DNA from: Alloyangia mangrovi
GTDB lineage: Bacteria; Pseudomonadota; Alphaproteobacteria; Rhodobacterales; Rhodobacteraceae
Length of the DNA stretch: 64,000 bases
Direction of reading: 5' to 3'
Assembly: GCF_002300555.2 (NCBI RefSeq)
Contig: NZ_NTHN02000001.1
Span: 1 to 64,000, forward strand
A program made the translations under genes and the position numbers. The notes under the pieces are model-generated. The model was not told the DNA's origin, ran no database searches, and saw only the letters and a list, made by a program, of their open reading frames with translations. This document shows, piece by piece, positions 1-8,242 of this stretch. Within the stretch, counting starts at the first letter, position 1, and the number at the start of each line of letters is the position of its first letter.

Positions 1-47
1 GCAGCCGCGAGGAGCGCGAGGCGGCGCTGGCCGCAACACACGGCTGA
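1..47 (+). CDS. C-terminal end of an unidentified protein (partial)
   Basis: The third frame is open from the window edge and ends at a TGA at 45-47, giving a tail that reads SREEREAALAATHG. The Glu/Ala-rich tail looks like a helical C-terminus, but there is too little sequence to name a family. It is convergent with the MarR gene that follows. That it is a real gene end at all is only moderately likely. Confidence 0.3.
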   Translation, partial: SREEREAALAATHG

Positions 48-195
48 TCCATGGCGCATGTCCCCGCCCGCTCCCCGCGGGCGGGGCGCTTCCGACAGGC
101 GGCGCGTGGCAACCCTCTGTGGCCGCCATTCAACACCCCTGCGTCTCGCGATCACTTTCACGGCAGCCGTCAGCTACTGGCGACAGCCCCTGCGC

Positions 196-690
196 CTAAG
201 GGTCCTGGCCCGTCTCGCGCTGCAGCTCGATCAATGCCTCGGCGTTCATGCCCACCCGCCCGAGAAGCTCGAAGAGCTGCTCCAACTCCTTGGCGGTGAA
301 GCCCGCGCGTATACGCTCGGCCCGGCGGTCGCCCGCCTGCAGCAGCCGGGCATGAAGGCTGCGCCCGCTCTCGGTCAGGCGCACAATGGTCGCCCGGCCA
401 CGGCTTGCGGTCAGCTCCATGGTCACCAGTTCGCGCGCCCGGAGCATCTTGAGCGCCCGGCTGGCCTGCGCCGCATCGAGATCCGCGGACCGCGCCGCAT
501 CGCCCACCTTCAGCTCGGGCGTCTTGCCAAGCGCAAGCATCATCCGCCATTCCGGCAACCCGAGCCCGAATGCCTCTCGATAGAAGACCGAGGCCGAGCG
601 GTTCAGCCGGTTGGCGACCCCGGTGATGCGAAAGGACACCCCGTGATCGAACAGCAGCGGGATGCCGTCGGTTTCTTCAGTCTCAGCCAT
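196..690 (-). CDS. MarR-family transcriptional regulator
   Basis: This is a winged-helix regulator of about 164 aa. The central part has the MarR layout: a helix around PEWRMMLALGK, a recognition-helix region around LDAAQASRALKMLRARELV, and a wing around ASRGRATIVRLTESGR. The start at 690 is chosen because AGGA lies about six bases upstream; an ATG at 708 and a GTG at 735 are in-frame alternatives that would add up to 15 residues. The gene is divergent from the IlvD/Edd dehydratase, and the shared 690-877 region holds repeated GATGYATCCTT elements. The likely role is control of its own promoter and the dehydratase promoter in response to a small acidic ligand. The ligand is unknown. Confidence 0.85.
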   Translation of the reverse strand: MAETEETDGIPLLFDHGVSFRITGVANRLNRSASVFYREAFGLGLPEWRMMLALGKTPELKVGDAARSADLDAAQASRALKMLRARELVTMELTASRGRATIVRLTESGRSLHARLLQAGDRRAERIRAGFTAKELEQLFELLGRVGMNAEALIELQRETGQDP

Positions 691-768
691 CTGCCGTCCT
701 ATTGCCATCACGTCTCGATCACTCCGCGCCTGCACCTATAGCGCGAATCTCCTCACCAGATCACTCCT

Positions 769-816
769 GCATCCTTCGATGCATCCTTATGTTGACATGT
801 CATTAAAGGATACATC
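769..816. promoter_or_regulatory. Candidate MarR operator: three copies of a GATGYATCCTT element
   Basis: The divergent region carries GCATCCTT at 769-776, GATGCATCCTTA at 778-789, and the inverted copy TAAAGGATACATC at 804-816. The last two form an imperfect inverted repeat whose centre includes TTGACA (about 793-798). Placement over a likely -35 element between marR and its divergent target suggests an operator. That MarR binds here is inference. Confidence 0.5.
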
Positions 817-877
817 AAGTAAAAGACGCATCGGAGGAGATGCACCACGGAAGTTTCGGAGGAGGAGTGGCAGGCCC

Positions 878-2572
878 ATGACAGGCATGCGGAACAGGCG
901 CCATTTGCGCAGCAATTACGAGATCGGGAGTTCCTTCTGGGCCGTCCGCCGGGCCCAGTGGCGCGCCATGGGGCTGACGGACGAGGACATGGAGAAGCCC
1001 AAGATCGCGGTCATCAACACCTCGTCCGAGCTGGCGATCTGCTTCAACCATCTCGACCACGTGGCCGCGGTGGTGAAGCAGGCGATCCGCGAGGCCGGCG
1101 GCCTGCCCTTCGAGGTCCGCACCGCGGCGCCTTCGGATTTCATCCATTCGGCGGGCAACGCAGGCAAGTACATCCTGCCCTCGCGCGATCTCATCACCAA
1201 TGACATCGAGGTCCAGGTCGAGGGCGCGCAGCTTGACGGCATGGTCTGCCTCGCCTCCTGCGACAAGACCGCCCCCGGCCAGCTGATGGCCGCCGCCCGG
1301 CTCGACATTCCCACGATCTTCGCCATCTGCGGCTACCAGGGCAGCGGCCATATCGGCGCGGAACATGTCGACATCGAAGAGGTCTTCCTCGGCGCCGGGC
1401 ACCACGCCATGGGGGCCATCAGCCTCGAGCGGCTGAAGCAGATGAGCGAGAAGGCCATCACCTCCTCCGGCGTCTGCTCCGGGATGGGCACGGCGAACTC
1501 GATGCACACGGTCTGCGAGGCGCTCGGCATGACCCTGCCCGGCCACGCGCCGGTGCGTGCCTCGGGGGGCGGCATGCTGGACAATGCCGCCGCGGCGGGC
1601 AAGCGCATCGTCGACATGGTCTGGGAAGATCTTCGGCCGCGCCAGATCCTCACCGAGGCGGCCTTCGAGAACGCCGTGCGCTCGGTCTTCGCGGTCAGCG
1701 GTTCGATCAACACGATCAAGCACCTGCAGGCGGTGGCCACCGAGGCGGACACCGACATCGACGTCTACGGCATGTACGAGCGGCTGATGGACAGCGCCCC
1801 GGTGCTGGTCGCGGTGCGGCCGAACGGCGAGTCCTCGATCGAGGACTTCGACGACGGCGGCGGCGCGCGGGCGGTGCTGAAGAACCTCGGCGCGCTGACC
1901 CGAACCGAAGCGATGACCGTCGCCGGGCGAACCCTCGGCGAGACCCTCGCGGGGTGGGAGCCGCCCACCGACACGGTCAAGACCGCCGAGGCCCCGCTTT
2001 CGGACAAGCCCGCCATCGTGATCGTGCGTGGCAATCTCGCGCCGGACACCGGCATCATCAAGCTCGGCCTGCGCTACGACCGCAAACTCAAGGTGACCGG
2101 CCCCGCCGTCTGCTTCGACAATCCCAACGCCGCGATCGACGGTCTGAAGGCCGGACAGGTCAAACCCGGCGACGTGCTGGTGCTGCGCGGCCTCGGTGTG
2201 CGCGGCGGGCCGGGCATGGGCATGGCCTCGCGCGTGGTCTTCGCCATCGAGGGCGCGGGCCTCGGCGAAGACGTCGCGGTCGTCACCGACGGCCAGCTCT
2301 CGGGGCTGGTCAACAAGGGCCTCGTGGTCGGCGAGGTCACCCCCGAGGCACATGGCGGCGGCCCGCTGGGCCTGTTGCGCGACGGCGATCTGATCACCAT
2401 CGACGTTCTGGCCCGCCGGGTCGACGTGGATATGGACGCCGCCGAGATGGATCGCCGCCGCGCCGCGCTGCCACCGGTCGGGCACTCCGGCCAGCGCGGC
2501 TGGCTCTCGGTCTACGAGGGCGAGGTCGAGCCGCTGTCGCGCGGCGCGGTCCTGATCCCGCCGCGCGCCTGA
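878..2572 (+). CDS. IlvD/Edd-family Fe-S dehydratase (dihydroxy-acid or sugar-acid dehydratase-like)
   Basis: The product is about 564 aa, the normal length for the family of Fe-S-dependent dehydratases acting on 2,3-dihydroxy acids and aldonic acids. Three candidate cluster cysteines are visible: C55 (ELAICFNH), C128 in the hallmark SCDKTAPGQ, and C200 in GVCSGMGTANSMH. The C-terminal swivel domain includes the VRGGPGMGM region. The ATG at 878 is chosen because a GGAGGAGGAG tract lies 10-20 bases upstream; ATG 887 is an alternative. The gene leads straight into a TRAP transporter and lies near aconitase X and a flavin oxidoreductase, so it probably dehydrates an imported hydroxy acid rather than serving valine/isoleucine synthesis. 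The exact substrate cannot be read from the sequence. Confidence 0.85.
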   Translation: MTGMRNRRHLRSNYEIGSSFWAVRRAQWRAMGLTDEDMEKPKIAVINTSSELAICFNHLDHVAAVVKQAIREAGGLPFEVRTAAPSDFIHSAGNAGKYILPSRDLITNDIEVQVEGAQLDGMVCLASCDKTAPGQLMAAARLDIPTIFAICGYQGSGHIGAEHVDIEEVFLGAGHHAMGAISLERLKQMSEKAITSSGVCSGMGTANSMHTVCEALGMTLPGHAPVRASGGGMLDNAAAAGKRIVDMVWEDLRPRQILTEAAFENAVRSVFAVSGSINTIKHLQAVATEADTDIDVYGMYERLMDSAPVLVAVRPNGESSIEDFDDGGGARAVLKNLGALTRTEAMTVAGRTLGETLAGWEPPTDTVKTAEAPLSDKPAIVIVRGNLAPDTGIIKLGLRYDRKLKVTGPAVCFDNPNAAIDGLKAGQVKPGDVLVLRGLGVRGGPGMGMASRVVFAIEGAGLGEDVAVVTDGQLSGLVNKGLVVGEVTPEAHGGGPLGLLRDGDLITIDVLARRVDVDMDAAEMDRRRAALPPVGHSGQRGWLSVYEGEVEPLSRGAVLIPPRA

Positions 2573-2734
2573 GCCCGCCGCGCCCGGCCCGCGCATCGTC
2601 AACGGCCGGGCGATCCACCTTTTCCAAATCGCGAAGGCATCTGTGCGGCAATCACGCTAGTTTCGCGATCAATTGACCTTCTAGACTACGACTTGTCAGG
2701 GATCTTCGGAACCTCTGCACCTAGGGAGGACTAC

Positions 2735-3850
2735 ATGAAACAGACCATCTTCGGGGTTGCCGTCTCGGCAAGCCTGGTCCTGGCGGCCATGCCGTCCCAG
2801 GCCAAGGAACTGATCTACGGCAGCTGGATGGGGGCCAATGCCTCGACCAATGCCATCACGCTGCCGCTGTTCTTCGAGCGGGTGAAGGCGGCGACCGGAG
2901 GCGAGATCGAATGGACCCTGGTGCCCGGCGGCCAGCTCGCCACGGGCGCGGGCACCGTCGACGCGGTAAAGGGCAACCTCATTGACGCGGGCACCACCAT
3001 GGCGCCCTACACCCCGCGCGAGCTGCCGGCGACCAATGCGATCTTCACCCGCACCGTCGCGGGCAACGACGTGGTCGGCACCGCGGGCGCGATGAACGAG
3101 TTGATCCTGCTCAACTGCCCCGAGTGCAAGGCCGAGTACGAGCGCAACGACGCCGTCGCCTTCGCCGCCTACAACACCACGCCCTACCTGCTGATGTGCA
3201 AGCCCGACATCTCGACAGTGGCCGATCTGCGCGGAACCAAGGTGCGCGCCTCCGGCGGCGGCGTCGAAATCATGAAGATGGCCGGCGCCACCCCGGTGGC
3301 GATGAGCCCGGCCGAGGCGACCTCGGCGCTCGAGCGCGGCGTGGTCGACTGTGTCATGGGCTCGCTCGCCTGGCTGCGCAACTACGGCTACATGGACATC
3401 ACCGAATCCGTGGTGGAATTCCCGCTCGGCATGGCCGGTCCGCCGCTGCTGATGTACATGAACCGCGACGTCTGGCAGGATCTCACGCCCGAGCAGCGCA
3501 AGGCGCATATCGACAACGCCGCCGAACTGGTCGCCGTGGGCACGATCACCGCCCAGATCGACATCGACGCCGAGGTCCGCGCCGCGGCGCTCGACGAGGG
3601 GGTCACCTTCCACGAGGGCGGTGCCGACTTCGCCGAGATCATGCAGCGCCGGGTCGACGAGCAGGAAGCGGCGATCATCGAGATGGCCTCCTCGGTCGGG
3701 GTGGACAACGTCGAGGCTCTCCTCGCCAAATACACCGAACTTCTGGAGAAATGGGCCGCCATCTCCGACGAGGTGGGCACGGACGTGGCCAAGTTCACCG
3801 AGGCGCTCAACCGCGAGGTCTTCTCGAAACTCGACCCCGAGGATCTCTGA
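2735..3850 (+). CDS. TRAP transporter solute-binding protein (DctP family)
   Basis: This is a periplasmic receptor of about 371 aa. It has a Sec signal peptide (MKQTIFGVAVSASLVLAAMPSQA, cleavage near residue 23) and a typical DctP body, including ADLRGTKVRASGGGV and the ALERGVVDCVMG segment that corresponds to the ligand-contacting hinge of the family. AGGGAGGA lies six bases before the ATG. It is followed by a strong hairpin and then the two membrane subunits, so the set is a complete PQM system. The substrate is probably a carboxylic or hydroxy acid processed by the neighbouring dehydratases, which is inference from context. Confidence 0.92.
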   Translation: MKQTIFGVAVSASLVLAAMPSQAKELIYGSWMGANASTNAITLPLFFERVKAATGGEIEWTLVPGGQLATGAGTVDAVKGNLIDAGTTMAPYTPRELPATNAIFTRTVAGNDVVGTAGAMNELILLNCPECKAEYERNDAVAFAAYNTTPYLLMCKPDISTVADLRGTKVRASGGGVEIMKMAGATPVAMSPAEATSALERGVVDCVMGSLAWLRNYGYMDITESVVEFPLGMAGPPLLMYMNRDVWQDLTPEQRKAHIDNAAELVAVGTITAQIDIDAEVRAAALDEGVTFHEGGADFAEIMQRRVDEQEAAIIEMASSVGVDNVEALLAKYTELLEKWAAISDEVGTDVAKFTEALNREVFSKLDPEDL

Positions 3851-3869
3851 TCCCCCCCGGTTCCCATGT

Positions 3870-3896
3870 CGCCGGGGGCCGCCGTGGCCCCCGGCG
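3870..3896. promoter_or_regulatory. Intercistronic GC hairpin after the receptor gene
   Basis: An 11-bp perfect stem (3870-3880 with 3886-3896, CGCCGGGGGCC) has a 5-nt loop and no T tract. It sits between the receptor and permease genes. Such hairpins usually stabilise the upstream mRNA 3' end or attenuate read-through, making more receptor than permease. Confidence 0.6.
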
Positions 3897-3962
3897 ATCC
3901 ACTCCGGATCCCTGCCTGCCAGGCCCGTCCCTGCCAGGTCCTTACCTGAAAGCGCATCACCC

Positions 3963-4493
3963 ATGAAACAGCTCGACCGGGTTGCGCAAGCGACGACCGC
4001 CGTGGCCTGCATCTTCGTCATCATCATGATGCTGCATGTCAGTGCCGATGTCGTCGCGCGCACCTTCTTCCACGCCCCGCTCATCGGCACGACCGAGATC
4101 GTCGCGGCCTATTACATGGTCGCCCTGGCGTTCCTGCCGATCGCATGGATTTCCCGCCAACGCGGACACATCATCGTGGAGCTCTTCACCTCGCACCTGT
4201 CCAAGCGCAAGGTGAAGGCGCTCGACGCCTTCGCCGGCGTCGTCACCCTCGCCTATGTCTGCCTCTTCGTGTGGAAGCTCCTCGGCATCGCCATCGAGAA
4301 GACCCACATCCGCGAGGCATGGGAATCCGCCACCGGCTTCGTCGAGATCTGGCCCTCGCGCTGGGTCGTGCCCGCGGGCTTCCTCTTCATGGCGATCTAC
4401 GTGCTGATCCACACCCTGCGCGATGCCCGGGCCGCCCTCACGGGTGACGTCTCCGAAACCGACGTCGAAGCGCGCCTGGAGGTGATGGAATGA
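3963..4493 (+). CDS. TRAP transporter small permease (DctQ family)
   Basis: This is an inner-membrane protein of about 176 aa with four predicted transmembrane segments (near residues 12-32, 46-64, 85-105 and 130-150) and the DctQ-type segment RQRGHIIVELF after the second one. It is the small subunit that pairs with DctM to form the sodium-coupled transporter fed by the upstream receptor. Its stop overlaps the DctM start as ATGA at 4490, so translation of the two is coupled. The ATG at 3963 has no strong ribosome binding site close by, but the protein starts where DctQ proteins usually start. Confidence 0.9.
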   Translation: MKQLDRVAQATTAVACIFVIIMMLHVSADVVARTFFHAPLIGTTEIVAAYYMVALAFLPIAWISRQRGHIIVELFTSHLSKRKVKALDAFAGVVTLAYVCLFVWKLLGIAIEKTHIREAWESATGFVEIWPSRWVVPAGFLFMAIYVLIHTLRDARAALTGDVSETDVEARLEVME

Positions 4494-5806
4494 GCGGCCC
4501 CCTGATCGGCGCCCTCGGGCTTCTGGGGGTGCTCGGGCTCATCGCGATCCGCATCCCCATCGGCGTTGCCCTGGGCGTCGCGGCGGTGGCCGGCCTCACG
4601 CTGCTGCGCAACGGGCGCGTGGCGATGAACGTGATGGAGCAGACCCCGTTCGAGGTCGCCGCCAGCTGGAGCCTCTCGGCCATTCCCATGTTCATCCTGA
4701 TGGGCGCCATCGCGCACAACTCCGGCATCTCGGTGGCACTCTTCCGCGCCGCCCGGCTCTGGGCCTCGCGCCTGCCCGGCGGGCTGGCTGTGGCCACCAA
4801 CCTCGCCTCGGCGGGCTTTGCCGCCGCCTCGGGCTCGTCGGTCGCCACCGCGGCGACCATGGGCCGGCTCGGCATCCCCGAGATGCTCCGGGCCGGCTAC
4901 GACAAGGGGCTTGCCGCCGGAGTCGTCGCCTCGGCGGGCACGCTCGGCGCGCTGATCCCGCCCTCGATCATGTTCGTCATCTACGGCGTCTTCGCCGAGG
5001 TCTCGATCACCAAGCTGCTGGTCGCGGGCGTGCTGCCCGGCGTCCTGACGGCGGCGGTCTACACGGCGATGATCATCCTGCGCGCAAAGCTGAACCCGGC
5101 CATCGCCCCCGCCGTCCGGGTGGACCCGGAAGAGGGCACGCTCTGGCAGGCGCGCTGGCGGGCGCTGCTGCCGGTCTGGCCGGTGCTGGTGCTGATCTTC
5201 GGGATCATCGGCGGGCTCTACGGCGGCATCTTCACCCCCACCGAGGCCGGCGCCGGCGGCGCCCTGCTGGCCTGCGCGATCGCGCTCTTCCAGCGGCGCC
5301 TGACAAGGCAGGTGGTCTGGACCTCGGTGATGGAGGCGGTGACCACCACGGCCTCGCTGCTCTTCGTGGCCTATGGTGCCGTGATGTTCACCAAGTTCCT
5401 GGCGCTCTCGGGGCTGCCGGTCTTCCTTGGCCACACCATCGAGAGCTGGCAGCTCTCGCCCTACATGCTGATCCTCGCCGCCTCGGTCATTTACCTGGTC
5501 CTCGGGATGTTCCTCGATCCGATGGGCGTACTGCTGCTGTCGCTGCCGGTGATGCAGCCGATGTTCGACGCGGTCGGCGCCGATCCGATCTGGGTCGGGG
5601 TGATCGTGGTGAAATTCATCGAGATCGGCCTGCTCACCCCGCCCGTCGGCTTCAACGTCTACGTGGTGAAATCGGTGGTCGGCGACGAAATCGCCCTCGG
5701 CCGGATCTTCCGCGGTGTGGGCTGGTTCCTGCTCTGCGAGGTGATCATCATGGTGCTGCTCGTGGTGTTCCCGCAGATCTCGCTCTTCCTGCCTAACGGG
5801 ATGTGA
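4490..5806 (+). CDS. TRAP transporter large permease (DctM family)
   Basis: This is a 438-aa polytopic membrane protein with about 12 hydrophobic segments. Characteristic DctM stretches are SGSSVATAATMGRLG, AGTLGALIPPSIMFVIYG and GLLTPPVGFNVYVVKS. It is the translocation subunit of the TRAP system encoded from 2735. The 3' end overlaps the convergent LysR gene by 14 bp, so the two transcripts are antisense to each other at their ends. Substrate identity must come from the receptor and the enzymes around it. Confidence 0.93.
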   Translation: MSGPLIGALGLLGVLGLIAIRIPIGVALGVAAVAGLTLLRNGRVAMNVMEQTPFEVAASWSLSAIPMFILMGAIAHNSGISVALFRAARLWASRLPGGLAVATNLASAGFAAASGSSVATAATMGRLGIPEMLRAGYDKGLAAGVVASAGTLGALIPPSIMFVIYGVFAEVSITKLLVAGVLPGVLTAAVYTAMIILRAKLNPAIAPAVRVDPEEGTLWQARWRALLPVWPVLVLIFGIIGGLYGGIFTPTEAGAGGALLACAIALFQRRLTRQVVWTSVMEAVTTTASLLFVAYGAVMFTKFLALSGLPVFLGHTIESWQLSPYMLILAASVIYLVLGMFLDPMGVLLLSLPVMQPMFDAVGADPIWVGVIVVKFIEIGLLTPPVGFNVYVVKSVVGDEIALGRIFRGVGWFLLCEVIIMVLLVVFPQISLFLPNGM

Positions 5807-6749
5807 GCAAGGGGGCGGCGGAGGCATCCGCCGCCCCGCCGCCCTCCACCGTGCCCCTGTCCCAGGGCGCCACCGGCTGGACGGCCTCCCGCAGCCAGTC
5901 GCACATGGCCATGACAAGCCGGTCCTTGCTCCGCGACACCGGCACCCAGGCCGAGATCCAGAGCTCGGGAATGGCATACTCCTCCAGCACCCGGCACAGC
6001 GTGCCCCGCGCCACATGCGGCCGCGCCAGGTAATCCGCGACCACCGCCACGCCAAGGTCCGCCAGCGCCGCCTCGACCAGCACCTGGCTGTCGTTCACCG
6101 AGAAATGCGAATTGATCTCGACGCTCACCGGCCCCTGCGCCCCCTCGAAGATCCAGTTCGAACCGATCGGGTGGAAGGTCAGGCAATCATGGTTCAGCAG
6201 GTGCTGCGGGTGGGTCAGCTCCCCTGCCCGCTCGAGATACCCCGGCGAGGCCACGGTCGAGCGCGGATAGGGGCAGAGCGGGATCGCCTCGACGTTCGGA
6301 TAGGACGAGGGGATCGCGCCAATGGCGATGTCGAACCCCTCCTCCATCGGGTTGACCGACCGGTCCATCAGCACGAGGTCGATCCGCACCCCCGGATGCG
6401 CCGCCTGGAACTCGGTGACGATCCTCCCGAAATGCAGCACGCAGAGGGTCGTCGGGCACTTGATCCGCAGACTGCCCGCCACTGGCGAGCCATGGGCCCT
6501 CAGATCGGCAAAGGCATCGGTGACCTCCGCCACGATGGCAAGGAACCGCGGGTGCACCTGCGCGCCGGTCTCGGTCAGCTCCAGCTTGCGGGTCGAGCGA
6601 ATGAAGAGCGGCGCCCCGACCTGGTCTTCAAGCCGGTTCACCTTCTTCGAGATCACCGAGGGCACGGTATCGAGATTGCGCGCCGCCGCCGAGAAACTGC
6701 CTGCGCGCACCACCGCAAGGAAGGCGCGCATATTGTCGATCGTATCCAT
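5793..6749 (-). CDS. LysR-family transcriptional regulator
   Basis: The product is about 318 aa. The N-terminal winged helix-turn-helix (MRAFLAVVRAGSFSAAARNL, then SVISKKVNRLEDQVGAPLF) is followed by a LysR effector domain starting near residue 92. This is the subgroup in which positions after the HTH read KKVNRLE. The gene is transcribed divergently from the FAD oxidoreductase and aconitase X genes, and the 126-bp gap holds a 25-bp inverted repeat of the type LysR proteins bind. It probably activates the oxidoreductase-aconitase X operon when the pathway substrate is present. Confidence 0.92.
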   Translation of the reverse strand: MDTIDNMRAFLAVVRAGSFSAAARNLDTVPSVISKKVNRLEDQVGAPLFIRSTRKLELTETGAQVHPRFLAIVAEVTDAFADLRAHGSPVAGSLRIKCPTTLCVLHFGRIVTEFQAAHPGVRIDLVLMDRSVNPMEEGFDIAIGAIPSSYPNVEAIPLCPYPRSTVASPGYLERAGELTHPQHLLNHDCLTFHPIGSNWIFEGAQGPVSVEINSHFSVNDSQVLVEAALADLGVAVVADYLARPHVARGTLCRVLEEYAIPELWISAWVPVSRSKDRLVMAMCDWLREAVQPVAPWDRGTVEGGGAADASAAPLLTSR

Positions 6750-6772
6750 CTGGCTCCTCTTCCCCGAGCAAG

Positions 6773-6797
6773 TATCTTTCGCAATTCGAGAAAGGTA
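6773..6797. promoter_or_regulatory. Candidate LysR box (inverted repeat)
   Basis: CTTTC (6776-6780) and GAAAG (6790-6794) form an inverted repeat with a 9-bp centre, and the TA pairs at 6773-6774 and 6796-6797 extend it. It lies in the divergent lysR / FAD-oxidoreductase promoter region, the expected place for the LysR recognition site. Confidence 0.5.
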
Positions 6798-6820
6798 AAG
6801 GCGTGAATTTCTTCTGTTTC

Positions 6821-6840
6821 CGGGTGCAACCGGGTGCAAC
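6821..6840. repeat. Perfect tandem duplication of a 10-mer
   Basis: CGGGTGCAAC occurs twice head to tail, at 6821-6830 and 6831-6840. The pair lies between the LysR-type box and the ribosome binding site of the FAD oxidoreductase gene. It may be a regulator contact repeated on the same helical face, or a recent slippage duplication. Confidence 0.6.
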
Positions 6841-6875
6841 TTTCGCCCCAACGAAGTGAACGAGGAGCATCCGCC

Positions 6876-8222
6876 ATGAGCGAGCAATTCAACACCGCGA
6901 CCCGGGTGGTGCGGCGCGAGGCCGGGCGCCCGGTCGACCGGCTGACGGCGGACATCTGCGTCGTCGGCGCCGGGATCTCGGGCGTCACCGCGGCCCTGCA
7001 GGCCGCAAAGTTGGGCCGAAAGGTCGTGCTGCTCGACAGCCAGCCCGCGCTTGGCGGCCAGGCGGTGAACTCGATCATCGCCACCTTCTGCGGGCTCTTC
7101 TCCAACGGCACCCATGGCTATCAATTCACCCATGGCATCGCCGACGATCTGCTCGGCTACCTCGAAGCGCAGGACAAGGGCATCTTCTACCGCCACGGGC
7201 CGAACACCACCGTCGTCTACTACGACGAGGTCGCGCTTGGTCGCTGGGTCGAGGAAAGCATCCTCGCCGCCGGAATCACCGTGGTGCTCGGCGCCATGCT
7301 GAATGGCACCGAGGTAGAGGGCGGCCGGGTCACCCGCGGCCATTTCCTCACCCGCTATGGCGCGCTGGACGTGGATGCCGACGGCTGGGTCGATGCCTCT
7401 GGCGACGCGGCGCTGGTCTGGCAATCGGGCTTCGACTGCCGCGAGCCCGACCGCAACGGGGTCTTCGGCACCCAGATGGTGGTGATGGAGAACATCGAAG
7501 AGGCCGCCCAGCCGACCCGCGACCTGATCGGGGCGCGGATGAAGGAGGTGGGCGACCGCTACGGGCTGCGGCGGCGCGAGGGGCTCGGCTTCACCATCCC
7601 CGGCCGCGGCATCGCGGCAATGAATATGACCCATGTGGAAACGCCGCTCGAACCCGTGGCCGCCTCGGCGGCGGCGCTGGACGGCAAGGATCAGGCGATG
7701 CGTGCGGTCGACTTCCTGCGAACCGAATTCCCCGAGTGTTTCGGCAAGGCCCGCATCCGCTCCTTCGGCCTGCCGGGGATCCGCCAGACCCGCTGGATAA
7801 AGGGCCGCCATCACCTGACGGTCGACGAGATCCGCTCCGGCCACAAGTTCGGCGACGCCATCGGCCGCACCGCCTGGCCGATCGAACTGCACGACCATGA
7901 CGACGGGCATCACTGGATCGTCTTCGATCAGGACCACGTGCACTATGTCCCGCTCGGCAGCCTGGTGCCCGAGGCCTGCCACAACGTCATTGCCGCCGGG
8001 CGCTGCATCGACGCCGACAGCGCCGCGCTCTCCAGCGTGCGCGTCATGGGGCCCTGCATCGCCATGGGCATGGCCGCGGCCCACGCGCTTGACCTCGCGG
8101 GAACCGGAAGTACCCATCAGATCGACATGGAGGAGATGCGCGCCCGCGTCTCCGAGAACGTCGAACGCCAGCACTACCGCTGGGACGAAAAGGAGCTGGC
8201 CTCGGTCGCGATCAACTCGTGA
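6876..8222 (+). CDS. FAD-dependent oxidoreductase (FAD_oxidored family)
   Basis: The product is about 448 aa. The dinucleotide-binding motif VVGAGISGVTAALQAAKLG starts near residue 29, followed by an acidic strand end (VVLLD) and GGQAVN, the arrangement of flavoproteins of the fumarate-reductase/GidA-like superfamily. The C-terminal FAD-closing region reads IAAGRCIDADSAALSS. No signal peptide is present, so it is cytoplasmic. CGAGGAG lies eight bases before the ATG. It is the first gene of a three-gene unit with both aconitase X subunits, and probably oxidises or reduces the hydroxy or amino acid that aconitase X then dehydrates. The substrate is not known. Confidence 0.85.
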   Translation: MSEQFNTATRVVRREAGRPVDRLTADICVVGAGISGVTAALQAAKLGRKVVLLDSQPALGGQAVNSIIATFCGLFSNGTHGYQFTHGIADDLLGYLEAQDKGIFYRHGPNTTVVYYDEVALGRWVEESILAAGITVVLGAMLNGTEVEGGRVTRGHFLTRYGALDVDADGWVDASGDAALVWQSGFDCREPDRNGVFGTQMVVMENIEEAAQPTRDLIGARMKEVGDRYGLRRREGLGFTIPGRGIAAMNMTHVETPLEPVAASAAALDGKDQAMRAVDFLRTEFPECFGKARIRSFGLPGIRQTRWIKGRHHLTVDEIRSGHKFGDAIGRTAWPIELHDHDDGHHWIVFDQDHVHYVPLGSLVPEACHNVIAAGRCIDADSAALSSVRVMGPCIAMGMAAAHALDLAGTGSTHQIDMEEMRARVSENVERQHYRWDEKELASVAINS

Positions 8223-8242
8223 GCCGGACCAGGGGAGGACAT

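Noticed and set aside
815-2602. Long open frame on the minus strand opposite the IlvD/Edd gene
   Set aside because: It mirrors the codon structure of the real gene in a GC-rich genome; its product is His/Asp/Gly-rich with no recognisable family feature.
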